Assembly (NCBI RefSeq): GCF_002913745.1
Contig: NZ_PPCG01000073.1
Location: 1 to 64,000, forward strand
From: Campylobacter concisus
GTDB taxonomy: Bacteria; Campylobacterota; Campylobacteria; Campylobacterales; Campylobacteraceae
Length of the DNA: 64,000 nt
Reading direction: 5' to 3'
Both the position numbers and the translations under genes were made by a program. Shown here in pieces: positions 63,633 to 64,000 of the stretch. Under the pieces are notes generated by a model, which saw only the letters and a program-made list of their open reading frames with translations, did no database searches and had not been told where the DNA came from. Every line of letters starts with the position of its first letter. The stretch's first letter is position 1.

Positions 63633-64000
63633 TTAAAACTTCTTATGTTCTTTTGCGATCATCTTAGCGATCTCGCTTGATGAGCCTTGAGATGTGATGA
63701 TCTCATCGCCCTCGTTTATGCCGCTGATGATCTGCGTATCGAGGTTGTCTTTTATGCCGGTTTTGACCGCTGTTTTTACTGGCTTGCCATCTTTTAGCAC
63801 ATAGACAAAAGTGCCGTTTTCATCTTTTTTGATGCCGATGCTTGGCACGATGATGGCATCCTCGACGTTTGCTATTAAAAGTTCGTTTTGTGTGGTCATA
63901 CCTATTCTTAAAATTCCATCTTTATTATCAACGATACTTTGTGCGTAGTAATAGACTGCCGAGCTGCTGCTTGAGCTACTTAATGAAGACTTACTGCTGC
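63633..64000 (-). CDS. macA: MacA-type periplasmic adaptor, 3' part only
   Basis: The frame stays open to the window edge, so the 5' part is missing. Visible are the last 122 residues: a serine-rich stretch (about ten Ser, 63955-63996), then AVYYYAQSIVDNKDGILRIGMT, a membrane-proximal domain segment of MacA-like adaptors, IIVPSIGIKKDENGTFVYVLK, and KTGIKDNLDTQIISGINEGDEII. An internal Met (63899) is not the true start. It connects MacB to the outer-membrane channel. Confidence 0.92.
   Translation of the reverse strand, partial: SSKSSLSSSSSSSAVYYYAQSIVDNKDGILRIGMTTQNELLIANVEDAIIVPSIGIKKDENGTFVYVLKDGKPVKTAVKTGIKDNLDTQIISGINEGDEIITSQGSSSEIAKMIAKEHKKF

Noticed and set aside
63633-63899. 88-residue stand-alone protein upstream of macB
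   Set aside because: The frame continues upstream to the window edge with MacA-like sequence, so this is only the end of a truncated macA.

Overview
The window reads as chromosomal DNA of a Campylobacter, probably a C. concisus/curvus-like species rather than C. jejuni. The evidence is AT-rich DNA saturated with AAATTT, tightly packed and often 4-nt-overlapping genes, sigma54/sigma28-type flagellar promoters, and gene clusters that match Campylobacter order as I remember it: flaG-fliD-fliS, rsmD-flgI-flgJ-flgM-flgN-flgK, tgt with a CorA-like gene, aroB-mscS-mtaB, speA-hisS-tmk-coaD-ubiX-flgA and moeA-murA. I see no prophage, insertion sequence, CRISPR array or other mobile element. It is mostly core genome.

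Layout. 1-360: RNase P RNA (rnpB) ending in a C9 tract. 456-3215 (minus): late flagellar operon flaG-fliD-fliS-(fliT-like) behind a sigma28 promoter. 3335-9000 (plus): a small hypothetical gene, rsmD, then the sigma54-driven flgI-flgJ-flgM-flgN-flgK operon with an internal sigma28 promoter for flgM. 9067-14798 (plus): sodC, a TSUP permease, atpB, gatB, gpsA, nagZ. 14908-17111 (minus): a small membrane protein and two tandem DMT-family permeases; the second (rarD) appears frameshifted at its start. 17256-26400 (plus): class II DAHP synthase, FAD oxidoreductase, a large coiled-coil protein, a methyltransferase, a Cys-cluster protein, a TPR protein, trpC, a HIT protein and mnmH. 26813-29927 (plus): ilvB-ilvN-lpxD. 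30050-31868 (minus): CorA-like gene and tgt. 31948-35281 (plus): MCE/Mla-type lipid transport operon with a STAS-permease fusion. 35385-42860 (plus): orphan RCK protein, aroB, MscS channel, mtaB, an FtsH-like AAA protein whose zinc-protease motif is destroyed, and mogA. 43398-53853 (minus): thiS-F-G-H-E, aminotransferase, speA, hisS, tmk, coaD, ubiX, flgA, then tRNA-Gly. 53864-56295 (minus): moeA, murA. 56434-58966 (plus): NlpC/P60 lipoprotein with a candidate sigma28 promoter, rhomboid protease, DUF455 protein, SixA-like phosphatase. 59891-64000 (minus): a frameshifted gene, a TolC-type lipoprotein, macB and the 3' part of macA, a complete-looking tripartite efflux system cut by the window edge.

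How the genes work together. The flagellar genes cover filament cap and chaperones, P-ring, rod-binding FlgJ without a hydrolase domain, anti-sigma factor FlgM, hook-junction FlgK with chaperone FlgN, and FlgA for P-ring assembly. Envelope functions are prominent: Mla-type transport, LpxD, MurA, NagZ, an NlpC/P60 hydrolase and MacAB-TolC. Cofactor synthesis appears as thiamin (thiSFGHE), molybdopterin (mogA, moeA), CoA (coaD) and prenylated FMN (ubiX).

The best leads are: (1) the pseudo-protease FtsH paralogue at 40631-42307; (2) two genes (rarD; 59891-60351) each restored by one extra A in an A-run; (3) flgA, whose frame runs through tRNA-Gly with no ordinary start codon in between; (4) a sigma28-type promoter in front of a peptidoglycan hydrolase lipoprotein; (5) a ThiE-like protein lacking the expected metal-binding residues; and (6) a C9 tract at the 3' end of rnpB. 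I did not find a clearly new multi-gene system.
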